Shown here: positions 1 to 10,188 of the stretch, piece after piece | Layout: each line of letters begins with the position of its first letter | Numbering within the stretch: the stretch's first letter is position 1 | Source: Chitinophaga silvatica | GTDB taxonomy: Bacteria; Bacteroidota; Bacteroidia; Chitinophagales; Chitinophagaceae | NCBI RefSeq assembly: GCF_003419895.1 | Contig: NZ_QPMM01000001.1 | Coordinates: 930,001 to 994,000, forward strand | Length of the DNA stretch: 64,000 nucleotides | Reading direction: 5' to 3' | The notes under the pieces: model-generated | What the model was told of the DNA's origin: nothing | Databases searched by the model: none | The model's input: the letters and a program-made list of their open reading frames with translations, nothing else | Translations under genes and position numbers: made by a program

Positions 1-1
1 G

Positions 2-991
2 GTTACTGCAGGTGCACAAGCCCAACAGCTACTACGTAGCACTCCCGCCGCGGAAAAGGTATCTGAAGATGGAATAGAAGCTTATAAAAAAGCAGTAGAG
101 GAAAGTGGGCAACAACTTCATAGTTTTATGATCGTTCGGCATGGTAAAGTGGTTGCAGAACAATATTATGGCGACAACGCAGCAGATAAGCCGCATGTCA
201 TGTTTTCTGTGAGCAAAACATTTACTGCTACAGCCATTGGATTTGCGGTACAGGAAAAATTACTAAAGTTGGATGACAAGGTGATAAAATTTTTCCCTGA
301 TGATCTCCCTGCTGAGGTGTCTCCCAACCTTGCTGCACTGGAGATCCGCCATTTGCTTACTATGAGCGTAGGGCAGGAGGTAGAGCCAAATGTAAATGCA
401 GGAGGAACACAGCGTTGGGAACGTGTTTTTCTGGAAACACCCATTACACATGCACCGGGTACCAGGTTTTTATATAACAGCATCGCCTCCTATATGCTGT
501 CATCTATCATTCAGAAAGTTACCGGTAAAACCATCTTTGATTATCTGACACCTCGTTTGTTCAAACCATTGCAAATAGATGGTGCAAGATGGGAGAGCAA
601 TGCTCAGGGAGTAAATTTTGGAGGATGGGGACTGTTCATCAAAACAGAGGATATGGCTAAAATGGGGCAGTTTATTATGCAGAAAGGCAGATGGAAAAAC
701 AAACAGCTGATATCAAAAGAATGGATTGCAGATGCAACCAGTTCTCATATCAAACAACCACCACAATGGATGAAGCCGGATGCCGATCAGACGCAAAGCG
801 ACTGGGCTCAAGGATATGGCTATCAGATGTGGAGGTGCCGATTCGGTGCAGTAAGAGCAGATGGAAAAGATGGACAGTTTATTATTATCATCCCCGACAA
901 AGATGCCGTAGTAACAACAACAGCCAATATCCAGAATATGCAGGAAGAAATTAACCTGATTTGGAAGCATATTTTGCCAGCTTTAAATTAA
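2..991 (+). CDS. Serine hydrolase of the beta-lactamase family, 5'-truncated by window edge
   Basis: This is a class C beta-lactamase/penicillin-binding-protein-like serine hydrolase (PF00144 type), probably exported to the periplasm. The reading frame is open from base 2, and its first codons read VTAGAQAQQ, which looks like the end of a signal peptide, so the true start lies upstream of the window. The internal ATG at 128 is therefore not the start. The nucleophile motif SVSK is encoded at about 206-217, the Tyr-Asn motif lies in LYNSIASY, and KDG near the C terminus fits the K-T/S-G position. The substrate cannot be told from sequence; members include esterases, DD-peptidases and beta-lactamases. 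The family call is firm and the specificity unknown. Confidence 0.85.
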   Translation, partial: VTAGAQAQQLLRSTPAAEKVSEDGIEAYKKAVEESGQQLHSFMIVRHGKVVAEQYYGDNAADKPHVMFSVSKTFTATAIGFAVQEKLLKLDDKVIKFFPDDLPAEVSPNLAALEIRHLLTMSVGQEVEPNVNAGGTQRWERVFLETPITHAPGTRFLYNSIASYMLSSIIQKVTGKTIFDYLTPRLFKPLQIDGARWESNAQGVNFGGWGLFIKTEDMAKMGQFIMQKGRWKNKQLISKEWIADATSSHIKQPPQWMKPDADQTQSDWAQGYGYQMWRCRFGAVRADGKDGQFIIIIPDKDAVVTTTANIQNMQEEINLIWKHILPALN

Positions 992-1137
992 GCTATTGCG
1001 CTTTGTTTAAAGCAAAAGTAACAGAGTATTGGAACTTTCCTCGTTTATAAGTAGCAGGGAGTAATGTATGGAAGACCATGGTAGTAAACTATTTGTAATG
1101 GAAACCTAGGAGGCCACTAAACCAGGTCTGATTCTTA

Positions 1138-1653
1138 TTAATACTGCATGAATGGATTAATGGGAGAATAACCTGGGAAATTGCCAAAATAGCTACCACG
1201 GCTCACACTAACACTACCGGAAACAGAAAAGGTGCGGTCATTGCTGATATACATGATTCCTGCTCTTGCAGAAGGAAGTATGCCGGAGTTATTAATACGC
1301 ATCATGCCATTATTCTTGTATTGGGCTGCCGGGTAATAAACTCCGTTAAGCTGCATGATATAGGGAGTTGCTGATAGTCCGCCAAATGCAATTAAATTAT
1401 TGGTAAGCTGTCTGTTGATCTGTACACCCAGGGGTACAGACAGAAAACTGCCACTTCCCACGTTAGACGCCATGAAGCCAGTAGAGAGGCTGGCACTTTT
1501 TACAACAAACCATTTCTTGTGGTAATTTGAATCATTAGTCTTTTGCTCAGGTTTGTTTTCAGACCATCTGTTAACTTCTGAGAATGAAGGTAACTGGGCT
1601 TTAACAGCCAGGGCAGATAACAACAGCGTTGTAAAAATGATTGTGCGTAACAT
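1138..1653 (-). CDS. Small secreted protein of unknown function
   Basis: This 171-residue protein begins with a clear signal peptide (MLRTIIFTTLLLSALAVKAQ) and should be exported. The mature part alternates polar and hydrophobic residues and is rich in Gly, Ser and Asn (for example SVSGSVSVSRGSYFG). It ends in an aromatic, NPFMQY, which is compatible with a small outer-membrane beta-barrel or surface protein. I do not recognise a family. It stands alone between the serine hydrolase and MgtC. The gene call rests on the signal peptide and on a frame that is open at the expected length. Confidence 0.6.
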   Translation of the reverse strand: MLRTIIFTTLLLSALAVKAQLPSFSEVNRWSENKPEQKTNDSNYHKKWFVVKSASLSTGFMASNVGSGSFLSVPLGVQINRQLTNNLIAFGGLSATPYIMQLNGVYYPAAQYKNNGMMRINNSGILPSARAGIMYISNDRTFSVSGSVSVSRGSYFGNFPGYSPINPFMQY

Positions 1654-1738
1654 AGTGTGAAGATAACAAATACATTTTGGTCTGACCTGCTAATAAAATC
1701 ATAATTTTTTTTAGGTGCCGGAGAAATAAACATCCTTA

Positions 1739-2410
1739 TTAGCCATTCCAGTAAACTTCTTTTACACCATCATCTACCTGAATATCGGCGATAAGTTTCC
1801 CAACCTGGGGCTTATTCATGCTTTTAAATCGAATAGTAACAATAAAGATAGTATCTGTTTGTTCAATATTGCAGGCTGTGATATTCAGAGAGGTTGCCTG
1901 GAACAATTTATCTACGATCTCAATAGATTTGCTACGATTAAAGGTGATTATCCTGATAGACTTTTGTTCAAAGCGGCTAAGGAATTTCTTTTCAATAGGT
2001 TGCAAAAGCCATAATATGATGATTGCGATGCAGGTGGCTAAGAAGCCCGCAAAATACATTCCCCCTCCAGTTGCTAGCCCGATGGCTGCGACTGTCCATA
2101 GACCGGCAGCAGTGGTCAAGCCTCTAATTACACCTTCCTTAAGAAAAAGGATAGTGCCGGCTCCAATAAAACCGATACCGCTTATCACCTGCGCGGCCAC
2201 CCTGGAAGGATCCAGTACAACATTTGGGGTTCCTAAAACATCTGCAAAACCAAAGGCAGAGACCATCATGGTAAGTGCGGCACCTACTGAAACCATCATA
2301 TGGGTCCTAAGTCCTGCTGCCCAATCCTTTCGTTCTCTTTCAAGTCCTATAATCCCGCCAAAAAGGGCAGCAAGTGATAACCGAAGTATTATTTCTAAAG
2401 GAGGTATCAT
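1739..2410 (-). CDS. MgtC/SapB family membrane protein
   Basis: MgtC/SapB proteins are inner-membrane proteins linked to Mg2+ limitation, acid stress and, in pathogens, control of F-type ATP synthase. Residues 1-125 hold the typical hydrophobic helices with the family motifs GGIIGLERERK and GLRTHMMVSVGAAL. The C-terminal part (about 145-223) is a soluble ACT-like domain (RIITFNRSKSIEIV... to the end), as in long MgtC homologues. The length of 223 residues is normal for the group. No Mg2+ transporter lies next to it, so its role here is open. The family assignment is strong. Confidence 0.9.
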   Translation of the reverse strand: MIPPLEIILRLSLAALFGGIIGLERERKDWAAGLRTHMMVSVGAALTMMVSAFGFADVLGTPNVVLDPSRVAAQVISGIGFIGAGTILFLKEGVIRGLTTAAGLWTVAAIGLATGGGMYFAGFLATCIAIIILWLLQPIEKKFLSRFEQKSIRIITFNRSKSIEIVDKLFQATSLNITACNIEQTDTIFIVTIRFKSMNKPQVGKLIADIQVDDGVKEVYWNG

Positions 2411-2685
2411 ACTCTAATTTAATAATTAATCCCATTTTGAAGGATAAAAACCAATTGCCCGATTATTACAGACGATATAGTATGGCACTGATTATTAATG
2501 TATTGTAATATTACTACATGCAGATTAATGTCATATATTCAAAGATGAAAAATACTTATATGTGATAATTTTAATTCATGTAGATTGCCCATGGTGGAAA
2601 TTATTGCCTATTAGCATCGCATTGTTTTGGATAATATTTGGGGTGTGTTTTTTATCTTACCATAAAACTCTAATACCGCATCACA

Positions 2686-3741
2686 ATGAAAATCAAAACT
2701 ATTTTTGCCATTGCAATCCTTTCCCTTTTTTTGTTACAAACTTCTGTTGGTGTGGCTCAAAAGAAAGAAGTACCAAAGGGTACTGTACAACGAATAAAAG
2801 TTCATAGTAAATTACTGGAAGGAAATCTCAGTGGCGATAGCGCCGATCGTTATGTTTCCATTTATTTACCTGCCAGTTATCAATATGGGAAAAAGCGTTA
2901 TCCTGTAGTATTTTTTCTGCATGGGTATACAGACAATGATGCCAAGGTATTTGGAATTCAAAACCATTGGATGTCGTTACCCCCTATCCTGGATACAGCA
3001 TTTTCGAAAGATCCGGCTCATGAAATGATTGTTATTACTCCCGATGCCTACACGCTTTTTCAGGGAAGCATGTATTCCAATTCCGCTACAACAGGAAATT
3101 GGGAGGACTTTATAGCAAGTGAACTTGTAACTTATATAGATCAGCATTATCGTACGCTTTCTCAAAAAGAAAGTAGAGGAATCTGCGGCCATTCTATGGG
3201 TGGCTATGGCGCCTTGAGGATAGGGGAGAAGAACCCTGAAGTGTTTTCGGCCGTATACCTGTTGAGTCCGTGTTGCCTGAACTCACCTTCTGAGTCTGTA
3301 AGCTTGCTTACTTCACAACTCCGGAATGCAGACAATATTAAAACGATAGAAGAGTTCCAGAAGGCCGATTTTTTCACCAAAGCGCTCTTTGCATCGGCAG
3401 CGGCATGGTCACCGAATCCGGACAATCCACCGTTTTATCTCGATCTTCCAATAAAAAATGGAAGTCTGCAACCCGAAATATTGCTGAAGTGGGATGCAAA
3501 TCGTCCTTTGAATAACTTAGACCAGTACATTTATAACATTAGGAAGTTGAAATCTATTGGTTTTGATGCCGGCGATAAAGATAAAGGTATCGCAGAAAGC
3601 ATTAAAAAATTAAATGGTGAGCTAAATAAATACGGGATTAAGCATTCCTTTGAAATTTATGATGGAGATCATATAAACCGCGTTGCGAAAAGGATGGAAG
3701 AAAATATGCTCAGGTTTTTCTCTACAAACTTGTTGTTTTAA
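2686..3741 (+). CDS. Secreted esterase D/antigen 85-type alpha/beta hydrolase
   Basis: This 351-residue protein has a signal peptide ending at GVAQ and belongs to the putative esterase family (PF00756), which includes feruloyl and acetyl-xylan esterases and S-formylglutathione hydrolases. The oxyanion-hole strand VVFFLHGYTDND, the nucleophile elbow GHSMGGYGALR and a late YDGDHINRV that supplies the catalytic His are all visible. The start at 2686 places the signal peptide at the N terminus; an overlapping ORF from 2562 is in another frame and has no protein features. The natural substrate is unknown, though a carbohydrate ester is likely for this family in Bacteroidota. Confidence 0.88.
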   Translation: MKIKTIFAIAILSLFLLQTSVGVAQKKEVPKGTVQRIKVHSKLLEGNLSGDSADRYVSIYLPASYQYGKKRYPVVFFLHGYTDNDAKVFGIQNHWMSLPPILDTAFSKDPAHEMIVITPDAYTLFQGSMYSNSATTGNWEDFIASELVTYIDQHYRTLSQKESRGICGHSMGGYGALRIGEKNPEVFSAVYLLSPCCLNSPSESVSLLTSQLRNADNIKTIEEFQKADFFTKALFASAAAWSPNPDNPPFYLDLPIKNGSLQPEILLKWDANRPLNNLDQYIYNIRKLKSIGFDAGDKDKGIAESIKKLNGELNKYGIKHSFEIYDGDHINRVAKRMEENMLRFFSTNLLF

Positions 3742-3830
3742 GAGGAACCCGTTCTCTTTTACCAGTAATCAGACGAATTCTTTGATTTATGTTTTTCTAT
3801 TGGCAACATAAGTCCAATGTAACTAACAGC

Positions 3831-3858
3831 AATAAGGCCGCACAATGGCGGCCTTATT
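3831..3858. terminator. Bidirectional hairpin terminator between esterase and susD
   Basis: A perfect 11-bp inverted repeat (AATAAGGCCGC and its complement) with a 6-nt loop lies between the convergent esterase and susD-like genes. A-rich and T-rich ends flank both arms, so it can act in both directions. Confidence 0.8.
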
Positions 3859-3882
3859 AATTATTCATACTCTTTATCTATT

Positions 3883-5868
3883 CTACTCCAACGCATTCTT
3901 CCATTTGGTAGTACGGCCGGTAAACCATACCGGTAAATCCGGATTGTTGGTTGGACTAATAATAGACCAACCTTCTGGGTCGGAAGCCTGAACGCTGCTT
4001 GGATAAGTCATTCTTTCCTTCCATTTATACTTGCTGTACATAGAAGCCGGGTTGGTACCCAGGTATTTAATTAATCTGCGGGCAGCAGTATATGGAATTT
4101 CAAAGTTCAACATATTGTAATGCAACTGAAGCTGATCAAAGATAGCCTGAACTTTTTGAGTGCTTGACATAGCATCAAATTTCTCTGCGGCATTCTCTGC
4201 ATACTTACTTGCATTATATTCCATTGCTGGCTTGTCATTGATTCTGAAATCAGACATAGTTGTTGGCATAGCCGGCATTGTTGTTTTTGAATATTGATTT
4301 GAGTTATTCAGTTCATACCAATATTTGCAGGATAAGATAATTGCATTCTTGTAGTGATCACGTGCGCTACCATTCAGCTGGCCCCAACCTCTTACTGCTG
4401 CTTCGGCCAATGAAAGCTCTGTTTCAACTGCATGAATAGTTGGATATTTCAATGCAAAGTTGAATTCAGGTCGAACATTATATTCGGCAACCAGGTTATT
4501 TTCTGATCCAAGTTGTCCTTCATTATCATCAGTAGCGGCAAGTATGAGGCGAAGTGAATTTAACAGGAAGGCTTCTCTTTTACTCAGATCGGCTTTTGAC
4601 TCGGCATCCAGAGTAATGGACAGTTTATTATTGGCACCAAAAGTAATTGTGGTTTTTGAAATATCAGTCAGGATAGGATCATTGATATAGATACCACGTA
4701 AAACTTTATTTAGATAACTATTTGGATCTGTATTGCCATCCCATTGAGTTTCAGCACCCAGGTATCTGCCTTTCAAGTCAGTAGCAAAGATGTAGGAAAC
4801 ACGTGGGTCAACTGTTCCGTCCAATAAACCCGTTGCAGAATTGTCACCACTAAAATAGTATAATGTTTTTCCATTAACTACCTTGCTGCCAAGGGTAGGT
4901 TGACAATTCATTACATCCTGAAGGAATTTTTTCCCTGCACGGAAGTCACCACCTCTTTCTCTGTAAGCACGAGTAATACCTAATTCGTTGCAAATACGAT
5001 TGAGTGCAATAACAGCTATATCCGCTACCCCTGCCACATCGTTATATTCAGTCAACAAAGGTTTTCCCTGTAATTCAGTAATTACTTTCTTTGTAAGATC
5101 TGGCAAAACTTCACTAACAGTTATCGCACAACGCAATCTCAACGAATTAATATACTTGCGCCATTTCAGGATATTTCCGCCAAAGATGATGTCTTGCTGG
5201 CTAAATGATGCCTGTTCAGTAGAAGAAAGAGTGAGCGTTGTCAGCACTTCATCTGCAGCTTTGAGATCACCGATTATTTTCTGATAGATTTCTGATTGCC
5301 CGATGTATTTAGCTTTAACTCCGTCCAGGCCGCCAGCAGAACCTGTTTCGATATACGGAATTTTATCGTACATGTCGGTTGCTCTTTGGTAGGCATAACC
5401 TTTTAAAACATGCATTAAGGTGATGTACAGGCTATCTAAATTCGTCCGTTTAGCCTGTGGAGTATTATTATATTCACGTTGGGCCCAAAGGATAGGTGTG
5501 ATCCATTGTGTATTAACAAAGTTGAAAATTGATTCGTTAAAACCGCCGGTACCCCAGTCATGCTCTACATCGGCAAGGGTATTACCACCTCCTTCTGTCA
5601 TTGTGTTGTAAATCTGAACAGCACTTCCGGTAACCCTGCCACCGCTTCTTACCTGGTGGTAAACAGATCCGTAATCACCACTGAGGAAGAAGCCCTGAGT
5701 TAACTGAGAAGTAAAGAATCCGGCAATAACACTAACGCCCGATTTATCGGCCATTTCTTTCGAATAACCATCAGGGTTTTGATATAGGTCGTTCAGTTTC
5801 TTCTTACATGCTACAGAAGATAGTAACAACGTAAGCAAGAAAAATGATTTGAGTTGTATATATTTCAT
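3883..5868 (-). CDS. SusD/RagB-like outer-membrane nutrient-binding lipoprotein
   Basis: SusD-like proteins cap a SusC transporter at the cell surface and bind its glycan or peptide substrate. The N terminus has a lipoprotein signal with lipobox LLSSVAC followed by KKK. The remaining 640 residues match the SusD_RagB_2-type family, with the conserved N-terminal DLYQNPDG, the TPR-like helical region, and a C-terminal segment with YTAARRLIKYLG and KERMTYPSS. The length (661) is on the long side but normal for this subgroup. It is co-directional with and 11 bp downstream of the SusC gene, so the two form an operon. The ligand cannot be predicted because no glycoside hydrolase or peptidase is linked. 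Confidence 0.93.
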   Translation of the reverse strand: MKYIQLKSFFLLTLLLSSVACKKKLNDLYQNPDGYSKEMADKSGVSVIAGFFTSQLTQGFFLSGDYGSVYHQVRSGGRVTGSAVQIYNTMTEGGGNTLADVEHDWGTGGFNESIFNFVNTQWITPILWAQREYNNTPQAKRTNLDSLYITLMHVLKGYAYQRATDMYDKIPYIETGSAGGLDGVKAKYIGQSEIYQKIIGDLKAADEVLTTLTLSSTEQASFSQQDIIFGGNILKWRKYINSLRLRCAITVSEVLPDLTKKVITELQGKPLLTEYNDVAGVADIAVIALNRICNELGITRAYRERGGDFRAGKKFLQDVMNCQPTLGSKVVNGKTLYYFSGDNSATGLLDGTVDPRVSYIFATDLKGRYLGAETQWDGNTDPNSYLNKVLRGIYINDPILTDISKTTITFGANNKLSITLDAESKADLSKREAFLLNSLRLILAATDDNEGQLGSENNLVAEYNVRPEFNFALKYPTIHAVETELSLAEAAVRGWGQLNGSARDHYKNAIILSCKYWYELNNSNQYSKTTMPAMPTTMSDFRINDKPAMEYNASKYAENAAEKFDAMSSTQKVQAIFDQLQLHYNMLNFEIPYTAARRLIKYLGTNPASMYSKYKWKERMTYPSSVQASDPEGWSIISPTNNPDLPVWFTGRTTKWKNALE

Positions 5869-5879
5869 CTTAGTTGTTT

Positions 5880-8800
5880 TTAGAATTTAGTTTTGATAGA
5901 AATACCTATTGAACGTTGTGCCGGTAAAGCAGTTGTTCCATAGGACCCTACGCCCCAACCGGTTCCGTTGGTTGATTCAGGAATTGAATTAGGAGCGGCT
6001 TTATAGAGATAAGCAACATTATTAGCAAAAGCGGAAAGTACCAGACTGCTCATGCGAATTTTTTGAGCAATCTTTGAACTGAAGGTATAATCGATTGCTA
6101 CGTTACGCAGTGCTACATAATCACTTTTAAAGATTCTGTCTTCCGGGAAGAAACCATTCGAAAAATAAGAATCGTAATAGTAGTTATCAGCCGAAACCAC
6201 TTTAGTGTTTTGTTTGCCATCAGTGCCAACACCATCCAGTATCACACCATCGTGGAAGGTAGGTCCATTAGGGTTTGTACCTGCTACTTTCTTGGAGTTC
6301 GCATCCAAGTAATAGGCAACACCACCATGAGCCTCATCTCTATATTTCAAGGTTTCATTTAATGCACCAGCTGCCATCATATAAGTTTCAGATCCGGAAA
6401 GGAAAGTAGCTCCAAACTGATAATCTATGTTGGCAAGAAGACGAAAGTTTTTGTAGGAGAAGGAAGTGAAAAATCCACCGGTAATATCAGGGATTGTTTT
6501 ACCAACCAGCTTTGCTGTACTCTTATAATCGTAAGCAGATCCGGCAGCATTTACAACTCTTTTTCCATTGCTTGGATTGTTTGGTTGAGTAGGATCGTTA
6601 TAGGTGTAAGTCGACTTAGTCAGGTACAATTGTCCATATTCTTCACCAACATTAGCTACAGCATTCACAGCTCCGAAGGCACTCCACAAAGTAAGGGATT
6701 GCAGTTTACCATCGAGTTTCTGAACATAAGTTTTACCATGTGCAAACATCAGGTTTACATCCCAGGCAAAATCATTAGTTAGAATTGGCTTTGTTTTAAT
6801 TGCCAGCTCCCAACCTCTGTTCATCACATCACCGGCATTCATACGAATATTTTTAACTCCCATACCCGGAGGGGCAGCTACTGCCATGATCTGGTTGTAG
6901 ATATTTGATCTGTAATAAGAGAAATCTACACCAATTCTTTTGTTTTGAAGCAGATAGGTTTCAAAGCCTACTTCGAACTCACGTTTACGTTCAGGCTTTA
7001 AATTGGGTTGACCATTGGCATCCATCGGAGGAAGGTCAGAAGGAGGGTTGAGTACATATCCACCACCGGTTTGAGAGGTAGAGTAGTTAACATTACTGAA
7101 GTAACGAGGGCCCGGACGACCCACATCGGCCCATGATGCTCTAACTTTGGCATATTCAAATACCACTGGCAAATTCAGGGTTTGACTTAATATCCATGAA
7201 GCACTAATACCAGGATAGAAATAACTATTCTGATTAGGAGGCAAAATAGATGACCAGTCCTGTCTGGCCTGCGCTTCTAAATATAATTGTCCTCTCCATG
7301 CCAGTTGTGCCGATCCCAGTAAGCTATACAGAATATCCTGTCCGTTTACAAACTGGTACTGAGGTTGCACACCTAATGGTAAATTATTAAATGAAAAGTA
7401 GTTTGGAATAACAAGTTGTCCGTAACCATTCACAGAAGCACCTTTCCCATCCGTAACATTATTTCTGATAACTCCACCTACAAAACCAGACAAATCGAAA
7501 TCTGAATCTATTTTGGTATCAAAATTAAGCATACCCTGGCCATAGGTGTTCTTATATATGGTTGTTACATCACTGTACATAAGTCCACTGTTAGGCCCTA
7601 ATAACTGAGGATCTAATAATTTACCTTTATATTCATTTCTTTCTGTGCTATAATCTATACCCCCCATTAAAGTGGCACTAAATATATTGTCGAGTTTTAG
7701 GTCGGCAGACAGAGACTGGATATTGTGCAATCTTGTAAAATTAGATTGATTTTGCAGTTGATCCCAGAGAAAACCTACCACACCTTTTCTACCATTTGAT
7801 ATTAAATTCCTTTGGCTTGGGTTGGCAAAGTAATTATATCCATCGGGCGTAAGCATGTGAGATTTTAATAAACCTACGTTGATATCAGAGCTAAATGCCC
7901 CGATTTCAGTCTGCTGGCCTTCACCATTCATGGTACTCAGGTTGGCAGCATTTTTATTTTTTGAGATAAAAAAGTTGCCTGTGTATTTAAGAGTGATGTT
8001 GTTATTTAATTTGTATGAGGAGGTAAGACTAAAAGTATTTTTGTTATAGTCTGAACCGGGTCTGATTGGTGTCATACTTAAATTAGTGTATGAAAAACGG
8101 ATCTGGCCCTGATCGTTACCTCCGCTTAAGGCCACATTTGTTGTGTTTTGATGCCCTGTTTGGTAAAGATCATAATAGATATTTTTGGTTTGTGCTACCC
8201 ATGGTCTTTCTACTCCATCCCACCACATAACCTTCACACTTGGGTCGAATTTTGGTCCGAATGCGGCTGCACCGAAGCCATCTCCCAATGTAGTAGCCAG
8301 GGTTCTTTTGCCATTCACAACATAGTATCCGTCGGCATCATTCCTGGAATTGCTAGGGCTGGAACCTGTTCCATATTCATTTTGTAATTTAGGAAGGAAA
8401 GCAGCACGGTCCCACGATGTTGTAAAGGAAGCAGCTACTCCCAGTCCTTTTCCTTTAGCGCCACTTTTAGTGGTAATCAGCAAAACGCCATTGGCGCCTT
8501 CACTACCATATAATACTGATGCTTTGGCTCCTTTCAAAATTTCCATTGAGGCAATGTCATCAGGATTGATATCGTTAATGCCGGTACCGTTATCACGGTC
8601 AGTAGCCCCGAATCCCATTTGTGTATTCTTGTCGTGAATTGGTACACCATCAACAACAATAAGTGGACGGGTTGAGGAATTCTGATCAAATGATACAGCA
8701 TTACGAATATTGATTTTCATACCGGCAGATGGACCCGCAGCGGTAGCTGCAACCTGTACTCCAGGTGCGGCACCATATAAAGCCTGTAAAGCATTGGTAG

Positions 8801-9209
8801 GTGTACCGCTGGCCATAATCCTGTCGTTATCAATTTTGGACACCGCATAGCCCAAGGCTTTAGCTTGTTTTTTGATACCCAGGGCGGTAACTACTATTTC
8901 ATCAGTAGTTCGCACATCAGCGACTAAAGTTATGTGCATAGAAACTGTAGCCGGTAATTCCTGTGTTTTAAATCCAACGTAAGAAAATACTAGTCTGGCA
9001 TCTGGTTTTACATTAATGGTAAAGCTACCTCCTTTTCCGGTTGGCACTCCGTTGGAGGTACCTTTTTCGCTTACGGAAGCTCCTTCAAGAGGATTGCCTG
9101 TAGCGTCTTTGATGGTTCCTGAAACCGTCATTTTTCCTTGCCCATAGGCAAACATGCTCCCTATGCAAAAGAGCATAAAAAGCAAAAGGCATCTTTTGGT
9201 TGACTGCAT
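5880..9209 (-). CDS. SusC/RagA family TonB-linked outer-membrane transporter
   Basis: This 1109-residue TonB-dependent importer starts with a signal peptide ending in FAYGQ. It then has a CarboxypepD_reg-like domain (MTVSGTIKDATGNPLEGASV), a plug domain with TDEIVVTALG as a likely TonB-interaction/plug start, and the SusC signature around LIVVDGVPIHDKNT, followed by a large 22-stranded-type barrel ending in the aromatic F of SIKTKF. It is the first gene of the pair with susD. No ECF sigma/FecR pair, hybrid two-component regulator or degradative enzyme adjoins it, so its regulation and substrate remain unknown. Confidence 0.95.
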   Translation of the reverse strand: MQSTKRCLLLFMLFCIGSMFAYGQGKMTVSGTIKDATGNPLEGASVSEKGTSNGVPTGKGGSFTINVKPDARLVFSYVGFKTQELPATVSMHITLVADVRTTDEIVVTALGIKKQAKALGYAVSKIDNDRIMASGTPTNALQALYGAAPGVQVAATAAGPSAGMKINIRNAVSFDQNSSTRPLIVVDGVPIHDKNTQMGFGATDRDNGTGINDINPDDIASMEILKGAKASVLYGSEGANGVLLITTKSGAKGKGLGVAASFTTSWDRAAFLPKLQNEYGTGSSPSNSRNDADGYYVVNGKRTLATTLGDGFGAAAFGPKFDPSVKVMWWDGVERPWVAQTKNIYYDLYQTGHQNTTNVALSGGNDQGQIRFSYTNLSMTPIRPGSDYNKNTFSLTSSYKLNNNITLKYTGNFFISKNKNAANLSTMNGEGQQTEIGAFSSDINVGLLKSHMLTPDGYNYFANPSQRNLISNGRKGVVGFLWDQLQNQSNFTRLHNIQSLSADLKLDNIFSATLMGGIDYSTERNEYKGKLLDPQLLGPNSGLMYSDVTTIYKNTYGQGMLNFDTKIDSDFDLSGFVGGVIRNNVTDGKGASVNGYGQLVIPNYFSFNNLPLGVQPQYQFVNGQDILYSLLGSAQLAWRGQLYLEAQARQDWSSILPPNQNSYFYPGISASWILSQTLNLPVVFEYAKVRASWADVGRPGPRYFSNVNYSTSQTGGGYVLNPPSDLPPMDANGQPNLKPERKREFEVGFETYLLQNKRIGVDFSYYRSNIYNQIMAVAAPPGMGVKNIRMNAGDVMNRGWELAIKTKPILTNDFAWDVNLMFAHGKTYVQKLDGKLQSLTLWSAFGAVNAVANVGEEYGQLYLTKSTYTYNDPTQPNNPSNGKRVVNAAGSAYDYKSTAKLVGKTIPDITGGFFTSFSYKNFRLLANIDYQFGATFLSGSETYMMAAGALNETLKYRDEAHGGVAYYLDANSKKVAGTNPNGPTFHDGVILDGVGTDGKQNTKVVSADNYYYDSYFSNGFFPEDRIFKSDYVALRNVAIDYTFSSKIAQKIRMSSLVLSAFANNVAYLYKAAPNSIPESTNGTGWGVGSYGTTALPAQRSIGISIKTKF

Positions 9210-10188
9210 CGTTGTTTTTGTTTTTAAAATGAATAGACTCGATTAATATAGAATTACAAATGAAGATTTTTAGGTTGTTATTGCTACAGTATAAGTGCCA
9301 TGTTATTAATTTTTTAGTATCAAAGACATAGTAAAATTGACCGACTTTCTGCTTGTAGTTAAAGCTGGCAGAGAAAGTATTTGTTGAAGATCATGCTACT
9401 ATTTATTCAATGCAGATTCGATTTCCATAACCGGTATTGGCTGGAATTATATGCATTCTTTTAATCGATGACTTTCCTCAAAGGAATAGCTGGTGAGCTA
9501 TTTCATAATACAAAAACTAGGTTTAGCTGGCTCAAATTATAACAGCAGGTTTCCTGGTGTAAAGACATTACTTATCGTCCACCAATTTTACTTGATGATA
9601 GAGACAATTAGCGTGCATATGTTTTCGAATGACAAGTGATTGATAAAAAAATATGGATACTTATTTTGGTTTAATGTTGCAGTGGCAATCTAAGTTGTCT
9701 GATTGTTGCCGATTCCGGTTGAATTTTTAGTTAGGAAATAAATTGTTGTAGGTTTATATATGCTGGATGAAGTATCGCTTTTCTTATTTTATCTGCAGCT
9801 TTCTGGTTCAGGGCACTTTATTTATTCCTGATCCCATTCTCTCTCTTCAAGGTTTAAACAACTTCTATCTTTAATTAAACGTTTTAGCTTCAGATAAAAT
9901 AAAAAAGGAACATTTTTCCTTTAGTTTCTGCTTATTATTCTTACTCAAACCTAGGCAAAGTTTTCAAGCCGCGCAATTTTTTAACAAACATTTTGTAAAA
10001 AAAGTCAAGATTGAATTATTATTTATTAAAATAAAATCAGAGGAATAATCACTATCATCAAAATGGAAGAATTTATTAGTGTTTAAAATACAATTATTAT
10101 TACCTGAATTAAGATCAGATACCCATAACATTGCGAGAGATCATCGAGATATCACACAATATTATGGGTAAAAGGAGAACTTATTACT
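9210..10188. other. Long AT-rich intergenic region upstream of susC
   Basis: This stretch of about 980 bp has no convincing coding potential: all frames carry frequent stops and no recognisable peptide appears on either strand. It must hold the susC promoter and leader. I did not find an exact TTTG-N19/20-TAnnTTTG promoter on the minus strand. A weak candidate hairpin near its kynA end is listed separately. Confidence 0.5.
10122..10168 (-). terminator. Candidate terminator downstream of kynA
   Basis: A 12-bp inverted repeat with one mismatch (10122-10133 against 10157-10168) encloses a loop of about 23 nt just downstream of the kynA stop. The stem is AT-rich and there is no strong U-tract, so this is a weak call. 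Confidence 0.3.

Noticed and set aside
2562..2807. ORF of 81 codons overlapping the esterase start
   Set aside because: It is in a different frame from the esterase signal peptide, is rich in Cys and His in an improbable way, and has no protein features.
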